Shown here one piece after another: positions 37,614-47,552 of a DNA stretch of 64,000 bases (its first letter is position 1; every line of letters starts with the position of its first letter). Under the pieces are notes generated by a model. The model made no database searches, was not told where the DNA came from, and saw only the letters and a list, made by a program, of their open reading frames with translations. The translations under genes were made by a program, and so were the position numbers. This DNA is from Falsigemmobacter intermedius (lineage in GTDB: Bacteria; Pseudomonadota; Alphaproteobacteria; Rhodobacterales; Rhodobacteraceae). Where the stretch lies: the NCBI RefSeq assembly GCF_004054105.1, contig NZ_SBLC01000015.1, forward strand, positions 23,283 to 87,282. The letters are read 5' to 3'.

Positions 37614-38300
37614 TTACAGAACCAGTTTGTAGCCGCCGCTTTCGGTCACGAGCAGCCGCGCATTGGCGGGATCGGGCTCAATCTTCTGGCGCAGGCGGTA
37701 GATATGGGTTTCCAGCGTATGCGTGGTGACCGAGGCGTTATACCCCCAGACCTCATGCAGCAGCACATCGCGCGGCACCACGGCCTGGCCTGCGCGGTAG
37801 AGGAACTTCAGGATATTGGTCTCTTTCTCCGTCAGCCGCACTTTGCGGTCTTTGGCATCGACCAGCATCTTCTGCGCGGGTTTGAAGGTATAGGGGCCAA
37901 GCTGGAAGATCGCATCTTCCGACTGCTCATGCTGGCGCAGCTGCGCACGGATGCGGGCCAGAAGAACGGCGAATTTGAAGGGCTTGGTCACATAGTCATT
38001 CGCACCGGCATCCAGACCCAGAATGGTGTCCGCATCCGAGTCGTGCCCGGTCAGCATCAGGATCGGGGCCTTCACGCCACCCTTGCGCATCCGCTTGCAC
38101 AGCTCACGCCCGTCGGTATCGGGCAGGCCCACATCCAGAATGATCAGATCAAAGTGGTCCGCGCGGGCCTTTTCCATGCCGTCAGCGCCATTGGCAGCCT
38201 CAAAGACGTCGAAATCTTCGGTCATCACCAGCTGTTCAGACAGCGCCTCGCGGAGATCGTCGTCGTCATCCACCAGCAGGATTTTGCGCAGGTTCGCCAT
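37614..38300 (-). CDS. OmpR-family response regulator
   Basis: A 228-residue two-domain regulator. The receiver (1-125) has the acidic pocket DDDDD at 11-15, phosphoacceptor Asp56 in [13 protein letters not shown], Thr in MLTGHDS and Lys in VTKPFKF. The winged-helix effector domain (about 130-228) includes [35 protein letters not shown]. There is no partner kinase nearby, so it is an orphan; it resembles the essential CenR-type envelope regulators of alphaproteobacteria, a comparison I hold with moderate confidence. GGAGG precedes the start, and the 166-bp spacer to ribA holds divergent promoters. Confidence 0.88.
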   Translation of the reverse strand: MANLRKILLVDDDDDLREALSEQLVMTEDFDVFEAANGADGMEKARADHFDLIILDVGLPDTDGRELCKRMRKGGVKAPILMLTGHDSDADTILGLDAGANDYVTKPFKFAVLLARIRAQLRQHEQSEDAIFQLGPYTFKPAQKMLVDAKDRKVRLTEKETNILKFLYRAGQAVVPRDVLLHEVWGYNASVTTHTLETHIYRLRQKIEPDPANARLLVTESGGYKLVL

Positions 38301-38466
38301 GGGACCTCCTTTTCATTCTCTTGCCAAAGACCTGGGGCCGATGCCCGGCCGCTTCAAGCTTTACGACAGAGTTTCACACCGACGTGAGCAGATCAGCCCT
38401 TTTGTTTCAGAAATCCGCGGCTTCCTTTCCCTTGCCCCGCGCGGGCGGCAGGGATATCGCTCTGGC

Positions 38467-39555
38467 ATGAGCCTGATGCCAACCCTGACCGAACGTCTCA
38501 ACCGCGCCCGCGCAGATCTGCGCATGGGTCTTCCGGTGGTGCTGAGTGATGCGGGCCGCGCCCTTCTGGTGGCGGCAGCGGAAGTGCTGACGCCTGAGCG
38601 GCTGGCCGATCTGAGAGACCTTGGTGCGCCGGTTCTGGTGCTGACCTCGCGCCGGGCGGAAACGCTGAAGGCGCGCGCCTATGACGGCGATCTGGCCCGC
38701 ATCGTCGTGCCGGGAGATGCCGGAGTGACCTGGCTGCGTGCCGTGGCCGATCCGCGAGATGACCTCTCGACGCCGATGAAAGGCCCCTTTGCCAGCCTGC
38801 GCGACGGCGCGGCGGATCTGCACCGCGCCGGGATTTCCCTTGCAAAATCCGCGCAGCTTCTGCCTGCGGTCGTGGCCGTGACGATTGACGAAGGTTTTGC
38901 TTTTGCCGCCCGCCACGGGCTGACGCTGCTGCCGCTCACAGAGGCCGGGCCTGATCTTTTCAGCGCGGGGGCCATGCATCCGGTGGTTTCCGCCCGGGTG
39001 CCGATGGTCGCCTCAGAGGCCGGGCGCGTGCATATCTTCCGCCCCGAAGACGGCAGCACCGAGCATTACGCCATTGAGATCGGCCAGCCCGACCGCGCAA
39101 AGCCGGTTCTGGCGCGGCTTCATTCGGCCTGTTTTACCGGCGATGTGCTGGGGTCGCTGAAATGCGACTGCGGCCCGCAACTCAATGCGGCGCTGGCGCA
39201 GATGGGCACAGAGGGCGCAGGGGTGCTTTTGTACCTCAACCAGGAAGGCCGCGGCATCGGTCTGGCCAATAAGATGCGCGCCTATGCGCTGCAGGATCAG
39301 GGCTTTGATACGGTTGAAGCCAACCACCGCCTCGGCTTTGAAGATGATGAGCGCGATTTCCGCATCGGCGCCGCCATCCTGCGTGAGATGGGGTTCGGCG
39401 CGGTCAGACTGCTGACCAACAACCCCAAAAAGGTCGCCATGATGGAGGCACGTGGCCTGCAGGTCGCAGAGCGTGTGCCTTTGAAAGTCGGCGAGACGCC
39501 GCAAAACCGCGGCTATCTGGCCACCAAGGCCGCCAAATCAGGACATCTGCTATGA
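38467..39555 (+). CDS. ribA: GTP cyclohydrolase II
   Basis: A 362-residue enzyme catalysing the first step of riboflavin synthesis, from GTP to the formamidopyrimidine product. The catalytic zinc cysteines are Cys222, Cys233 and Cys235 ([18 protein letters not shown]), followed by [16 protein letters not shown] and [10 protein letters not shown]. The N-terminal ~150 residues are not the RibB domain and have no recognised function, but this long form is common in alphaproteobacteria. The start at 38467 is somewhat uncertain because no strong ribosome site is visible. It overlaps the next gene by 4 bp. Confidence 0.93.
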   Translation: MSLMPTLTERLNRARADLRMGLPVVLSDAGRALLVAAAEVLTPERLADLRDLGAPVLVLTSRRAETLKARAYDGDLARIVVPGDAGVTWLRAVADPRDDLSTPMKGPFASLRDGAADLHRAGISLAKSAQLLPAVVAVTIDEGFAFAARHGLTLLPLTEAGPDLFSAGAMHPVVSARVPMVASEAGRVHIFRPEDGSTEHYAIEIGQPDRAKPVLARLHSACFTGDVLGSLKCDCGPQLNAALAQMGTEGAGVLLYLNQEGRGIGLANKMRAYALQDQGFDTVEANHRLGFEDDERDFRIGAAILREMGFGAVRLLTNNPKKVAMMEARGLQVAERVPLKVGETPQNRGYLATKAAKSGHLL

Positions 39556-40073
39556 CGCTTTCGCCCTTTGATCTGGTCGTAACGCCCCAGGGCCTGCGCT
39601 TTATGAACCGCCTCTACCCCTGCACCGTCGGGCGCGGTGGCGTGGTCCCGGCAGCGCAAAAGCGCGAAGGCGACGGCGCAAGCCCGGAAGGCATCCACCG
39701 CATCGTCGGCATGTTCTACCGCCCCGACCGCATCGCCAGACCTGCCCCCTGGGCAGAGCCGATCGGCCTGACCGATCTGTGGTCCGATGCCTCAGGCGAT
39801 GAGGATTACAACCAGCTGGTCAAAGCGCCCTATGGCCCGAGCCATGAAAAGCTGCGCCGGGGTGATCCGATGTATGACCTGATTCTGGTCACCGACTGGA
39901 ACTGGCCGCTGGCCATGCCGGGCAGGGGATCAGCGATTTTCGTGCACCAATGGCGCGGTCCCTGCGCGCCGACGGCGGGCTGCATCGGGCTTTCGCGGCC
40001 GGACCTGCACCGCATCGCCGCCCGGATTGAGCCGGGCACCCGGCTGATCATCGGACCGCGCCACGTGCAATAA
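39552..40073 (+). CDS. L,D-transpeptidase family (YkuD-like) protein
   Basis: A 173-residue YkuD-fold protein. The catalytic histidine and cysteine lie in [24 protein letters not shown], the H...(S/T)xGC motif in its standard spacing. There is no signal peptide, which is typical of the ErfK-like stand-alone members; the cellular substrate is uncertain (peptidoglycan crosslink or another amide). Its ATG overlaps the ribA stop (ATGA), so the two are translationally coupled. Confidence 0.85.
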   Translation: MTLSPFDLVVTPQGLRFMNRLYPCTVGRGGVVPAAQKREGDGASPEGIHRIVGMFYRPDRIARPAPWAEPIGLTDLWSDASGDEDYNQLVKAPYGPSHEKLRRGDPMYDLILVTDWNWPLAMPGRGSAIFVHQWRGPCAPTAGCIGLSRPDLHRIAARIEPGTRLIIGPRHVQ

Positions 40074-40076
40074 AAG

Positions 40077-40097
40077 AAGGGGCCAAAGGGCCCCTTT
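40077..40097. terminator. Bidirectional terminator
   Basis: AAGGGGCC (40077-40084) pairs with GGCCCCTT (40089-40096) between the convergent L,D-transpeptidase and YggS-type genes. Confidence 0.7.
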
Positions 40098-40098
40098 C

Positions 40099-40758
40099 TC
40101 ATGCTTTACGCGCCGCACGCTCACCGAAGAGCGCGGAGCCCACGCGGACATGGGTCGCGCCATGGGCGATCGCAGCCTCGAAGTCACTGCTCATCCCCAT
40201 CGACAGCCCCTCGAGGCCGTTGCGCTTTGCAATCCCGGCCAGCATGGCAAAATGCGGCGAAGCTTCCTCGCCATCCGGCGGGATGCACATCAGGCCCTTC
40301 ACGTTCAGATCCATCGTGCGGCAGGCGGCGATAAAATCATCCGCCATCTCCGGCAGAATCCCCGCCTTCTGCGGCTCTGCCCCGGTGTTGACCTGGATGT
40401 AGAGTTCGGGGCAAACGCCCGCCGATTGAGTCAGCCGCGCCAGACGCTCCGCAATGGAGGGGCGGTCGACCGAGTGGATCGCCTCAAAAAGCTCCAGCGC
40501 CTGAGCGGCCTTATTGGTCTGCAGCGGCCCGATCATATGAACCTTCACGCCCGGATAGCGCGCCCGCAGGCCCGGCCACTTGAAGGCCGATTCCTGGACG
40601 TAATTCTCGCCAAAGAGCAGATGCCCCTCATCGAGAACCGCCTCGATCCGGTCCAGCGGCTGAAGTTTGGATACCGCGATCAGCTCCACCGAGCCGGGGG
40701 TCCGGCCATGGGCTGCTTCAGCGGCGCGAATGCGGGAGAGGATATCAGTGAGAGCCAT
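40099..40758 (-). CDS. yggS: YggS/PLPBP-family PLP homeostasis protein
   Basis: A 219-residue PLP-binding protein with a single alanine-racemase-like barrel. PLP-lysine Lys31 is in ELIAVSKLQP, and FGENYVQE, VHMIGPLQTNK, IHSVDR, GLMCIPP and LSMGMSSDFEAAIAHGATHVRVGSALFG are all family signatures. It balances PLP and amino-acid pools (family knowledge) rather than catalysing a known reaction. Confidence 0.95.
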   Translation of the reverse strand: MALTDILSRIRAAEAAHGRTPGSVELIAVSKLQPLDRIEAVLDEGHLLFGENYVQESAFKWPGLRARYPGVKVHMIGPLQTNKAAQALELFEAIHSVDRPSIAERLARLTQSAGVCPELYIQVNTGAEPQKAGILPEMADDFIAACRTMDLNVKGLMCIPPDGEEASPHFAMLAGIAKRNGLEGLSMGMSSDFEAAIAHGATHVRVGSALFGERAARKA

Positions 40759-40795
40759 GGCGACCTTCTAAGCCGCCTGCCCCTGACTTTCAAAA

Positions 40796-40825
40796 GAAAA
40801 GAGCGGGCCAATGGCCCGCCCTCTC
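40796..40825 (-). terminator. Terminator of the porin gene
   Basis: GGGCGGGCCATTGGCCCGCTC followed by TTTTC on the minus strand. Confidence 0.8.
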
Positions 40826-40844
40826 CCGATCCGTTCTGATAAAA

Positions 40845-41990
40845 TCAGAAGCGGAACGACACGCCGAAGTCAGCGCGGGTGGTTTTCTGGGTGGTGCGCT
40901 CAACGCCGCCGACCAGCGAAGCGCCGCCGCCGAGGTTATACGAAGCGCCCAGGCCGTACGAGGTTTTCGAGGTGCCGCGCGAGTGGAGAGCTCCGCCTGC
41001 GTTATTGGTGGCCACATCCGGCAGCTTTGATTGATTAGCTACGTAAGCACCCACAGTGGTAGCGCCGAAGGAATACGAGCCATTCAGAACGAATTTGTTC
41101 ATCTTGAACTCGCCTTTACCCAGACGGGCGGCTGCAAAGCCAACGTTGAAGTCTTGGATTTTGCCGTCCACCGAAGCAACAATTGCATCTTCAAGCGATG
41201 CACGGTCAACTACACGACCGTCGGTCGCAACGGCGGTGGCGTTGGCCCAAGTGCTGCCAATGCGTACAGAACCAGTCGACTTGTTGAAGCCGAGAGCCAT
41301 GGTCCAGCCATTGTAGTTATATGCACCGTAGGCTGCCAGGCGGGAAGCGCGACCGTTTTCGCCATCAGGGCGACGCGCAGCTGCGCTAGTGAAGCCCGGA
41401 GCGCCATAACCATTGTTGTTAAGGGAATCGTCCGAGTACGAGATGTGACCCTTGAAGTCGCCTGCCGAGTACAGAACCTCGATGCCTTCAGCACCAGCGC
41501 CGCCCGACGAATATGCGTCCCAGTCCATGACGTTCAGCGCGCCACGGTCTGCTTTCGCCACAACGCCGCCCCACGACAGGCCGGTCAGCGACACGCCGCG
41601 CGAATACATGTTCGGCATGGTTTCGATTGCGCCGAGCACGTTGCCGACAGCAACTTCAAAACCCTGGTAACGGGCGAACAGACGGGTGCCGTTCAGAGCC
41701 GAGGTGCGCGGACCAGCAGTGCCGCCTTCTTCGCCACGGATACGCTGACGGACACCGAAGGTGACGCCGTTGTCAGCGGTGGTCGAAGCGTCGATGTTCA
41801 GGGTGTAACGCTTCTCGAGCTGGGTTTTCGAGTCGTTACCACCTACGCGACCGGTCCAGTTGGTGTCAGCGACGTCCGGTGCATTGTTGTAGTTCACGCC
41901 GAAACGGGCGTCGCCCGAGAAGGTCACGTCTGCTGCAGCAACGCCAGCCGACAGGGTCAGCGCGGTCGAAGCGATCAGAAACTTTTTCAT
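40845..41990 (-). CDS. Outer-membrane porin (Rhodobacter type)
   Basis: A 381-residue general porin. Signal peptide MKKFLIASTALTLSAGVAAA is cleaved before DVTFSGDARFGVNY. The mature part alternates short polar and aromatic strands (beta-barrel), and the last residues GVSFRF end in the C-terminal phenylalanine needed for BAM insertion. Codon use is strongly optimised, as for an abundant protein. The ribosome site GAGGGAAC precedes the ATG. The 268-bp region 41991-42258 holds the divergent promoters and no further gene. Confidence 0.93.
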   Translation of the reverse strand: MKKFLIASTALTLSAGVAAADVTFSGDARFGVNYNNAPDVADTNWTGRVGGNDSKTQLEKRYTLNIDASTTADNGVTFGVRQRIRGEEGGTAGPRTSALNGTRLFARYQGFEVAVGNVLGAIETMPNMYSRGVSLTGLSWGGVVAKADRGALNVMDWDAYSSGGAGAEGIEVLYSAGDFKGHISYSDDSLNNNGYGAPGFTSAAARRPDGENGRASRLAAYGAYNYNGWTMALGFNKSTGSVRIGSTWANATAVATDGRVVDRASLEDAIVASVDGKIQDFNVGFAAARLGKGEFKMNKFVLNGSYSFGATTVGAYVANQSKLPDVATNNAGGALHSRGTSKTSYGLGASYNLGGGASLVGGVERTTQKTTRADFGVSFRF

Positions 41991-42258
41991 GTTGTTCCCT
42001 CGTTGTCTTTAGTGCGCCCTGACCGACGTTCCGATCAGAGTATGCAATCCTGTTTCCACCTCCCTCCCGGCTATTGCAACGATTAGGGCGGCTCCCGCGC
42101 CAACTCGGCCCGGGATGGTGCATCCATGCCACAGTGTCGCACCCGGCCCGAAGGCCACCGCCGATCCGATACACACCGGCAGAGAGTGCCGCGCGCGGGG
42201 CTTGCCCGGATCAGGGTGAGCCGATAGACAGAACGGGATATTGCCGGAGGTCCAGCCC

Positions 42259-42780
42259 ATGATCCGCAACCGTCCCCTGCGCTTTGCGCTTCTGAGTGCC
42301 GCGCTCCTCACCCTTGCGGGTTGTGGCAACAGCTTCTTTGGCAATGCCGCTCCGGGAGAGGATCCGTTCTGGGAAGAGCGCCTTTCGCCGCAGCAGCGCA
42401 ATCACATGCAGGGCCGCACAGAGGCTGAGAAAAAGACCACGCTGCGCAGCCTCTTCGGCGGCAAAAGCGAATCGGATGCGGGCACCAATGTGAACCGCTA
42501 CCTCTGGAACGCCAGCCTCGACGTGCTGAACTTCCTGCCGGTGGAAACCGTTGACCCCTTCACCGGCGTGATCTCAACCGGCTACGGCACGCCTCCCGGC
42601 GGTCGTCAGGCCTACCGCGCGACGGTCTATATCTCTGATCCCTCGCTCGACGCCCGTTCGCTGAAGGTCGCGCTTCAGACCCGCGGCGGCGGCCCGGTCT
42701 CGGCGCAGGTGGCCACCCAGGTTGAGGAAGCAATCCTCACCCGCGCCCGGCAGCTGCGCGCGCGCGATTCGCGCCTCTGA
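42259..42780 (+). CDS. DUF3576 lipoprotein
   Basis: A 173-residue lipoprotein: lipobox LAGC (MIRNRPLRFALLSAALLTLAGC). The C-terminal ~110 residues (RYLWNASLDVLNFLPVETVDPFTGVISTGYGTPPGG) match the DUF3576 family of alphaproteobacterial envelope proteins of unknown function. GGAGG stands eight bases before the ATG at 42259; a TTG further upstream is less likely. A terminator follows. Confidence 0.9.
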   Translation: MIRNRPLRFALLSAALLTLAGCGNSFFGNAAPGEDPFWEERLSPQQRNHMQGRTEAEKKTTLRSLFGGKSESDAGTNVNRYLWNASLDVLNFLPVETVDPFTGVISTGYGTPPGGRQAYRATVYISDPSLDARSLKVALQTRGGGPVSAQVATQVEEAILTRARQLRARDSRL

Positions 42781-42793
42781 GATTTTGCAAAGG

Positions 42794-42822
42794 CTGGCAA
42801 TCGCCGCTTCACGCGCTATAAC
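42794..42822 (+). promoter_or_regulatory. Candidate sigma-70 promoter for leuS
   Basis: CTGGCA (42794-42799), a 17-base spacer and TATAAC (42817-42822). It lies just before, and slightly overlaps in function with, the terminator hairpin of the previous gene. Confidence 0.5.
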
Positions 42823-42824
42823 CA

Positions 42825-42854
42825 CGCCGGGCCGCTGATGCGCCCGGCGTTTTT
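42825..42854 (+). terminator. Terminator of the DUF3576 gene
   Basis: CGCCGGGC (42825-42832) pairs with GCCCGGCG (42842-42849), followed by TTTTT. Confidence 0.8.
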
Positions 42855-42870
42855 ACTGACAGGATGCCCG

Positions 42871-45429
42871 ATGTCCCGCTATACCCCGTCCGAGATCGAA
42901 CCGAAGTGGCAGACCGAATGGGATGCAGCGGGTGTTTTCACCGCCAAAGTCGATCCCTCGAAGCCGAAATTCTACGTCCTTGAGATGTTCCCCTATCCGT
43001 CGGGCCGGATCCACATGGGGCATGTGCGCAACTACACCATGGGCGATGTGGTCGCGCGCACCAAGCTGGCGCAGGGTTTTTCGGTGCTGCACCCGATGGG
43101 CTGGGATGCTTTCGGCATGCCTGCAGAGAACGCGGCGATGGAACAGGGCGGCCATCCGGGCACCTGGACCTATAACAACATCGACGTGATGCGCGGTCAG
43201 ATGAAGCCTCTGGGCCTCTCGATCGACTGGAGCCGCGAGTTTGCGACCTGCGACCCGGAATATTACGGCCAGCAGCAGGCGATGTTCATCGATATGCTGG
43301 AAGCAGGCCTCGTGTACCGCAAGAACGCGGTGGTGAACTGGGATCCGGTCGATATGACCGTTCTTGCCAATGAGCAGGTCGAAAACGGCCGTGGCTGGCG
43401 CTCGGGCGCTCTGGTTGAGCGCCGCGAACTGACCCAGTGGTTCTTCAAAATCTCGGACTACTCTGACGAGCTGCTGTCGGCGCTCGACGGCCTGAAAGAC
43501 TGGCCCGAGAAAGTCCGCCTGATGCAGGCGAACTGGATCGGCAAATCGCAGGGCCTGCAGTTCTCGTTTGAGACGGTGAACGCCCCCGCGGGCTTTGAAC
43601 AGATCGAAGTTTACACCACCCGTCCCGACACGCTCTGGGGTGCAAGCTTCGCCGCCATCGCCGCCGAGCATCCGCTGGCAAAGGCGCTGGAAGCGCAAAA
43701 CCCTGAGATTGCGGCCTTTATCGCGGAATGCCGCAAGGGCGGCACCACCGCCGAAGAGATTGAAACCGCTGAGAAAGTTGGTTTTGATACCGGCCTTCGC
43801 GTGCGCCACCCGCTTGATCCCTCGATCGAGCTGCCGGTCTGGATCGCGAACTTCATTCTGATGGATTACGGCACCGGCGCCATCTTCGGCTGCCCGGCCC
43901 ATGACCAGCGCGACTTTGAATTTGCCACCAAATACGGCCTGTCGATTCCGCCGGTCTTTGTGGCTGAGGGCGCGGAAGAAGCCCTGCTGAGCGAGCCCTT
44001 CGTCCCCGCCAAATCAGAGCGCGTGCGCTATGTGCGCAATGTCGCCGGCGCTGAGGTTAAAACCGGCGAGCAGGGCATCCTTGATGCCATCGCGCTGGCC
44101 GAGGAAAAGGGCTTCGGCAAGGGCGTGACCAAATTCCGCCTGCGCGACTGGGGGCTGTCGCGTCAGCGCTATTGGGGCTGCCCGATTCCGGTCGTGCACT
44201 GCGCCGCCTGTGGCGTGGTTCCGGAGAAGAAAGAGAATCTGCCGATTGAGCTGCCGAAAGATGTCTCTTTCGACCAGCCCGGCAACCCGCTTGATCGCCA
44301 CCCGACCTGGCGTGACTGCGCCTGCCCGTCCTGTGGCGCGCCCGCGCGTCGCGAAACCGACACCATGGACACCTTCGTCGATTCGTCCTGGTATTACGCC
44401 CGCTTCACCGCGCCGCGTGCCACCACGCCGACCGATCTGGCTGAAGCTGACTACTGGATGAACGTCGATCAATATATCGGCGGTATCGAGCATGCGATTC
44501 TCCACCTGCTCTACTCGCGCTTCTTTGCCCGTGCGATGCATAAAACCGGCCACCTGCCCGCCAAAGCCATTGAGCCTTTCAACGCGCTTTTCACCCAGGG
44601 CATGGTGACCCATGAGATCTATCTGACGCGCGATGCCAATGGCCGTCCGATCTATCACCTGCCCGAAGACATCATCCGCTCGGAAACCGGTGCGACGCTG
44701 AAAGACGGCTCACCGGTAGAGCTGATTCCCTCGGCCAAGATGTCGAAGTCGAAGAAGAACGTCGTCGATCCGATGAACATCATCGCCTCTTACGGCGCGG
44801 ATACCGCGCGTTGGTTCGTGATGTCCGACAGCCCGCCCGAGCGCGATGTCGAATGGACCGCTGCCGGGGCGGATGCGACCTTCAAGCATCTTAACCGCGT
44901 CTGGAACCTCTCGGTCAAAGTGGCAGAGATGGACGAAGGCACCGCCGGTGCAGGCGATAAAGACCTCGCCAAAGCCGTGGCGCGTGCCACGGAAGACGTG
45001 ACCCGCGCCATTGAGGGCTTTGCCTTTAACAAAGGGATCGCAGCACTTTACGGTCTGACCAATGCCATCGCAAAGGCCGAAGCCTCGGCCCCGGCGATGC
45101 GTCAGGCGCTGCGCGATCTGGCCAAACTGATGTCGCCCTTCACGCCGCATTTGTCGGAATCGATCTGGGCCGCCCAGGGCGGTGAGGGGCTTTGCGCCAT
45201 CGCTGCCTGGCCGAAAGCGGATCCGGCCCTGCTGGTCGATGACGAAGTGACGCTGCCGATCCAGATCAACGGCAAACGTCGTGGTGAGATCACCGTGCCG
45301 AAAGATATGCCGGCTTCTGAGGTTGAAAAGATTGCCCTTGCGAACGAGGATGTGGTTCGCTTCCTGAACGGTCAGCCCGTGAAGAAGCTGATCGTGGTTC
45401 CGGGGCGCATCGTCAATGTGGTCATCTGA
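42871..45429 (+). CDS. leuS: Leucyl-tRNA synthetase
   Basis: An 852-residue class Ia synthetase. The HIGH-type motif is in [18 protein letters not shown], the CP1 editing domain has [12 protein letters not shown] and [12 protein letters not shown], and KMSKS is in [13 protein letters not shown]. The ATG at 42871 is used because the next upstream one lies inside the preceding terminator. It is the first gene of a leuS-lptE-holA operon. Confidence 0.98.
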   Translation: MSRYTPSEIEPKWQTEWDAAGVFTAKVDPSKPKFYVLEMFPYPSGRIHMGHVRNYTMGDVVARTKLAQGFSVLHPMGWDAFGMPAENAAMEQGGHPGTWTYNNIDVMRGQMKPLGLSIDWSREFATCDPEYYGQQQAMFIDMLEAGLVYRKNAVVNWDPVDMTVLANEQVENGRGWRSGALVERRELTQWFFKISDYSDELLSALDGLKDWPEKVRLMQANWIGKSQGLQFSFETVNAPAGFEQIEVYTTRPDTLWGASFAAIAAEHPLAKALEAQNPEIAAFIAECRKGGTTAEEIETAEKVGFDTGLRVRHPLDPSIELPVWIANFILMDYGTGAIFGCPAHDQRDFEFATKYGLSIPPVFVAEGAEEALLSEPFVPAKSERVRYVRNVAGAEVKTGEQGILDAIALAEEKGFGKGVTKFRLRDWGLSRQRYWGCPIPVVHCAACGVVPEKKENLPIELPKDVSFDQPGNPLDRHPTWRDCACPSCGAPARRETDTMDTFVDSSWYYARFTAPRATTPTDLAEADYWMNVDQYIGGIEHAILHLLYSRFFARAMHKTGHLPAKAIEPFNALFTQGMVTHEIYLTRDANGRPIYHLPEDIIRSETGATLKDGSPVELIPSAKMSKSKKNVVDPMNIIASYGADTARWFVMSDSPPERDVEWTAAGADATFKHLNRVWNLSVKVAEMDEGTAGAGDKDLAKAVARATEDVTRAIEGFAFNKGIAALYGLTNAIAKAEASAPAMRQALRDLAKLMSPFTPHLSESIWAAQGGEGLCAIAAWPKADPALLVDDEVTLPIQINGKRRGEITVPKDMPASEVEKIALANEDVVRFLNGQPVKKLIVVPGRIVNVVI

Positions 45430-45901
45430 TCGTCGTAAGTTTCTTGTCCTTCTGGCCGCCGCTCCGGTGGCGGCCTGCGGCTTCAGCCCGGCCATGGCGC
45501 CGGGCGGGGCGGCCCATGCGCTTTGGCAACAGGTTCAGATTGATGACCCTGTTGAGCGCAATGGCTTTAACTATGTCACCCGGCTCGAAGAGCGTCTGGG
45601 CCGCGCCACCGGCCCGCGCTTCCGGCTGAGCTGGACCCTGAGGACGGAAGCCGTCGGCGCGGCCGTCACGCCCAGCGGCGCCATCACGCGCTATTCGCTG
45701 ATCGGGCGCGTGACCTACAGCCTGACCCGGATTGAGGGCGGGCAGACCGTCGCTTCGGGCAACCTTGAGAGCTTCACGAGCTTCGACAGCTCCGGCTCGA
45801 CCCTGACCTCGGTCACCGCAGAGCGCGACGCCTATGAGCGGCTTGCGGTGATTCTCGCCGATCAGACCACGGCCCGGCTGATGGCCGCAGCCCCGAAATG
45901 A
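45416..45901 (+). CDS. lptE: LPS-assembly lipoprotein LptE
   Basis: A 161-residue outer-membrane lipoprotein that plugs the LptD barrel for LPS insertion. The signal [17 protein letters not shown] ends in lipobox VAAC (Cys21), and a twin arginine precedes the hydrophobic part. Position between leuS and holA and a body with alternating strand pattern support LptE (alphaproteobacterial members are divergent). It overlaps leuS by 14 bp and holA by 4 bp. Confidence 0.9.
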   Translation: MWSSDRRKFLVLLAAAPVAACGFSPAMAPGGAAHALWQQVQIDDPVERNGFNYVTRLEERLGRATGPRFRLSWTLRTEAVGAAVTPSGAITRYSLIGRVTYSLTRIEGGQTVASGNLESFTSFDSSGSTLTSVTAERDAYERLAVILADQTTARLMAAAPK

Positions 45902-46923
45902 AGCTCTCCGGCGCTGAGGCCGGGCGCTTTCTGGCCGCGCCCTCCCCCGCCGCCCCGGGGTTTCTGATCTATGGCACCGACCCCATGCGGGTCGCGATCA
46001 AACGGAGCGAAGCCATCCAGGCCATCCTCGGTCCGCAGGGCGAAGCGGAAATGCGGCTGACGCGGCTTCCGGCAGCCGACCTGCGCCGTGACGGCGCACT
46101 TCTGACGGATGCCATCAAAGCCACCGGGTTTTTCCCCGGTCCGCGGCTGGTCTTTGTTGAAGAGGCCGGCGACGGGCTGGCGCCGCTGATCCTTCAGGCT
46201 CTGGCAGGCTGGAAGCCCGGCGATGCTCAGGTGCTGGTGACTGCGGGGCAGCTTGCGGCCAAATCGGCGCTGCGCAAGCTTTTCGAGGCGCATCCTTCCG
46301 CCCCCTGCATTGCGATCTATGACGACCCGCCCGGTCAGGCCGAGATTGAGGCGCAGCTGAAAAAGGCGGGCCTGCGCGACATCTCGCCCGGCGCGATGCG
46401 CGATCTGATGGCGCTTGGCCGTGCGCTGGATCCGGGTGATTTCCGACAAACCCTTGAAAAGATCGGCCTTTTCAAATGGGGCGACCAAAGCCCCCTCGCG
46501 TCCGAGGAGGTCGCCGCCTGCACCCCTGCGACGGTCGAGGCAGAGGTGGATGACGTGCTTCATGCCGCAGCCGAAGGGCGGATGAGCGATGTCGCCACGC
46601 TGATGCGCCGCCTGGAGGCCCAGGGAATCGCCCCGGTGACGCTTGCCATCCGCACGCTGCAGCATTTCCGCGCGCTTCATGCTGCGGCCACCGATCCGGG
46701 CGGTGCGGCTTCCGGCATGGCAAAGCTGCGCCCGCCGGTCTTTGGACCGCGCCGCGACCGGATGCTGCGTCAGGTGCAGAACTTCCGCCCCGAACGGCTG
46801 GAAGAGGCCCTGGCGGCCATCACTGACACCGATCTGACGTTGCGCTCTTCCACAAAGGCCCCCACCATGGCGCTGGTGGAACGGCTGCTGCTGCGCCTGT
46901 CAGCGCTGGCCCGCGCACGCTGA
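45898..46923 (+). CDS. holA: DNA polymerase III delta subunit
   Basis: A 341-residue clamp-loader subunit that opens the sliding clamp. It starts [15 protein letters not shown] and contains FLIYGTDPMRVAIKRSEAI and the AAA+-like arrangement of HolA with a C-terminal collar (about 210-335, MRRLEAQGIAPVTLAIRTLQHFRAL). Its ATG overlaps the lptE stop. Confidence 0.94.
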   Translation: MKLSGAEAGRFLAAPSPAAPGFLIYGTDPMRVAIKRSEAIQAILGPQGEAEMRLTRLPAADLRRDGALLTDAIKATGFFPGPRLVFVEEAGDGLAPLILQALAGWKPGDAQVLVTAGQLAAKSALRKLFEAHPSAPCIAIYDDPPGQAEIEAQLKKAGLRDISPGAMRDLMALGRALDPGDFRQTLEKIGLFKWGDQSPLASEEVAACTPATVEAEVDDVLHAAAEGRMSDVATLMRRLEAQGIAPVTLAIRTLQHFRALHAAATDPGGAASGMAKLRPPVFGPRRDRMLRQVQNFRPERLEEALAAITDTDLTLRSSTKAPTMALVERLLLRLSALARAR

Positions 46924-46961
46924 GGGGGCGGAGCCGCCGCCCCCCCGTTTGGGAGGGACGG

Positions 46962-47552
46962 ATGTATAAGGTCTACGGAATAAGCCGCAGCCGCACGCTG
47001 CGGGTGCTTTGGATGTTGGAAGAACTGGGCCTGCCCTATGAGCATATCCCGGTCGTCCCCCATGATCCGGAGCTTTTGAAAGTCAGCCCCGCCGGAAAAA
47101 TCCCTGTCTTGGTCACGCCCGAGGGTGTGCTGACGGATTCGGTGGCAATCCTTCAGTATCTGGCCGACACCCACGGTAATTTCACCATCCCCCCAGGCAG
47201 TTTTGACCGCCCCCGACAGGTCGCGATGACGCTGCAGATCCTTGACGAGCTTGAGGGGCTGATCTGGACCTCTGCGCGTCACAGCTTCATCCTTCCGCCC
47301 GAGCGGCGGGTTGCGGCGGTGAAGGAATCGCTTCGCTGGGAATATGCCCGCAACGAGAAGGCCATCGCGGACCGCCTGGGCGACGGCCCCTGGCTGATGG
47401 GCGAGGAGATGACGGTGCCGGATTTCCTGCTGGCCCATTGCCTCACCTGGGCGAAGCTGGCGAAAATGTCCTCTTCTGAACCACGGCTTGAGGCCTGGCT
47501 TGCCAAAGTCATGGCGCGTCCGGCCTTTCAGCGCGCGGCAGCGAAAGGCTGA
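46962..47552 (+). CDS. Glutathione S-transferase family protein
   Basis: A 196-residue GST. The thioredoxin-like N-terminal domain (1-75) begins [27 protein letters not shown] with the cis-Pro loop AGKIPVLV and [11 protein letters not shown]. The helical C-terminal domain has [18 protein letters not shown]. The physiological substrate is unknown. Its 3' end overlaps the convergent kinase gene by 44 bp. Confidence 0.9.
   Translation: MYKVYGISRSRTLRVLWMLEELGLPYEHIPVVPHDPELLKVSPAGKIPVLVTPEGVLTDSVAILQYLADTHGNFTIPPGSFDRPRQVAMTLQILDELEGLIWTSARHSFILPPERRVAAVKESLRWEYARNEKAIADRLGDGPWLMGEEMTVPDFLLAHCLTWAKLAKMSSSEPRLEAWLAKVMARPAFQRAAAKG

Noticed and set aside
42009..42401. Minus-strand open frame between the porin and DUF3576 genes
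   Set aside because: It overlaps the DUF3576 gene antisense and reads no known protein.
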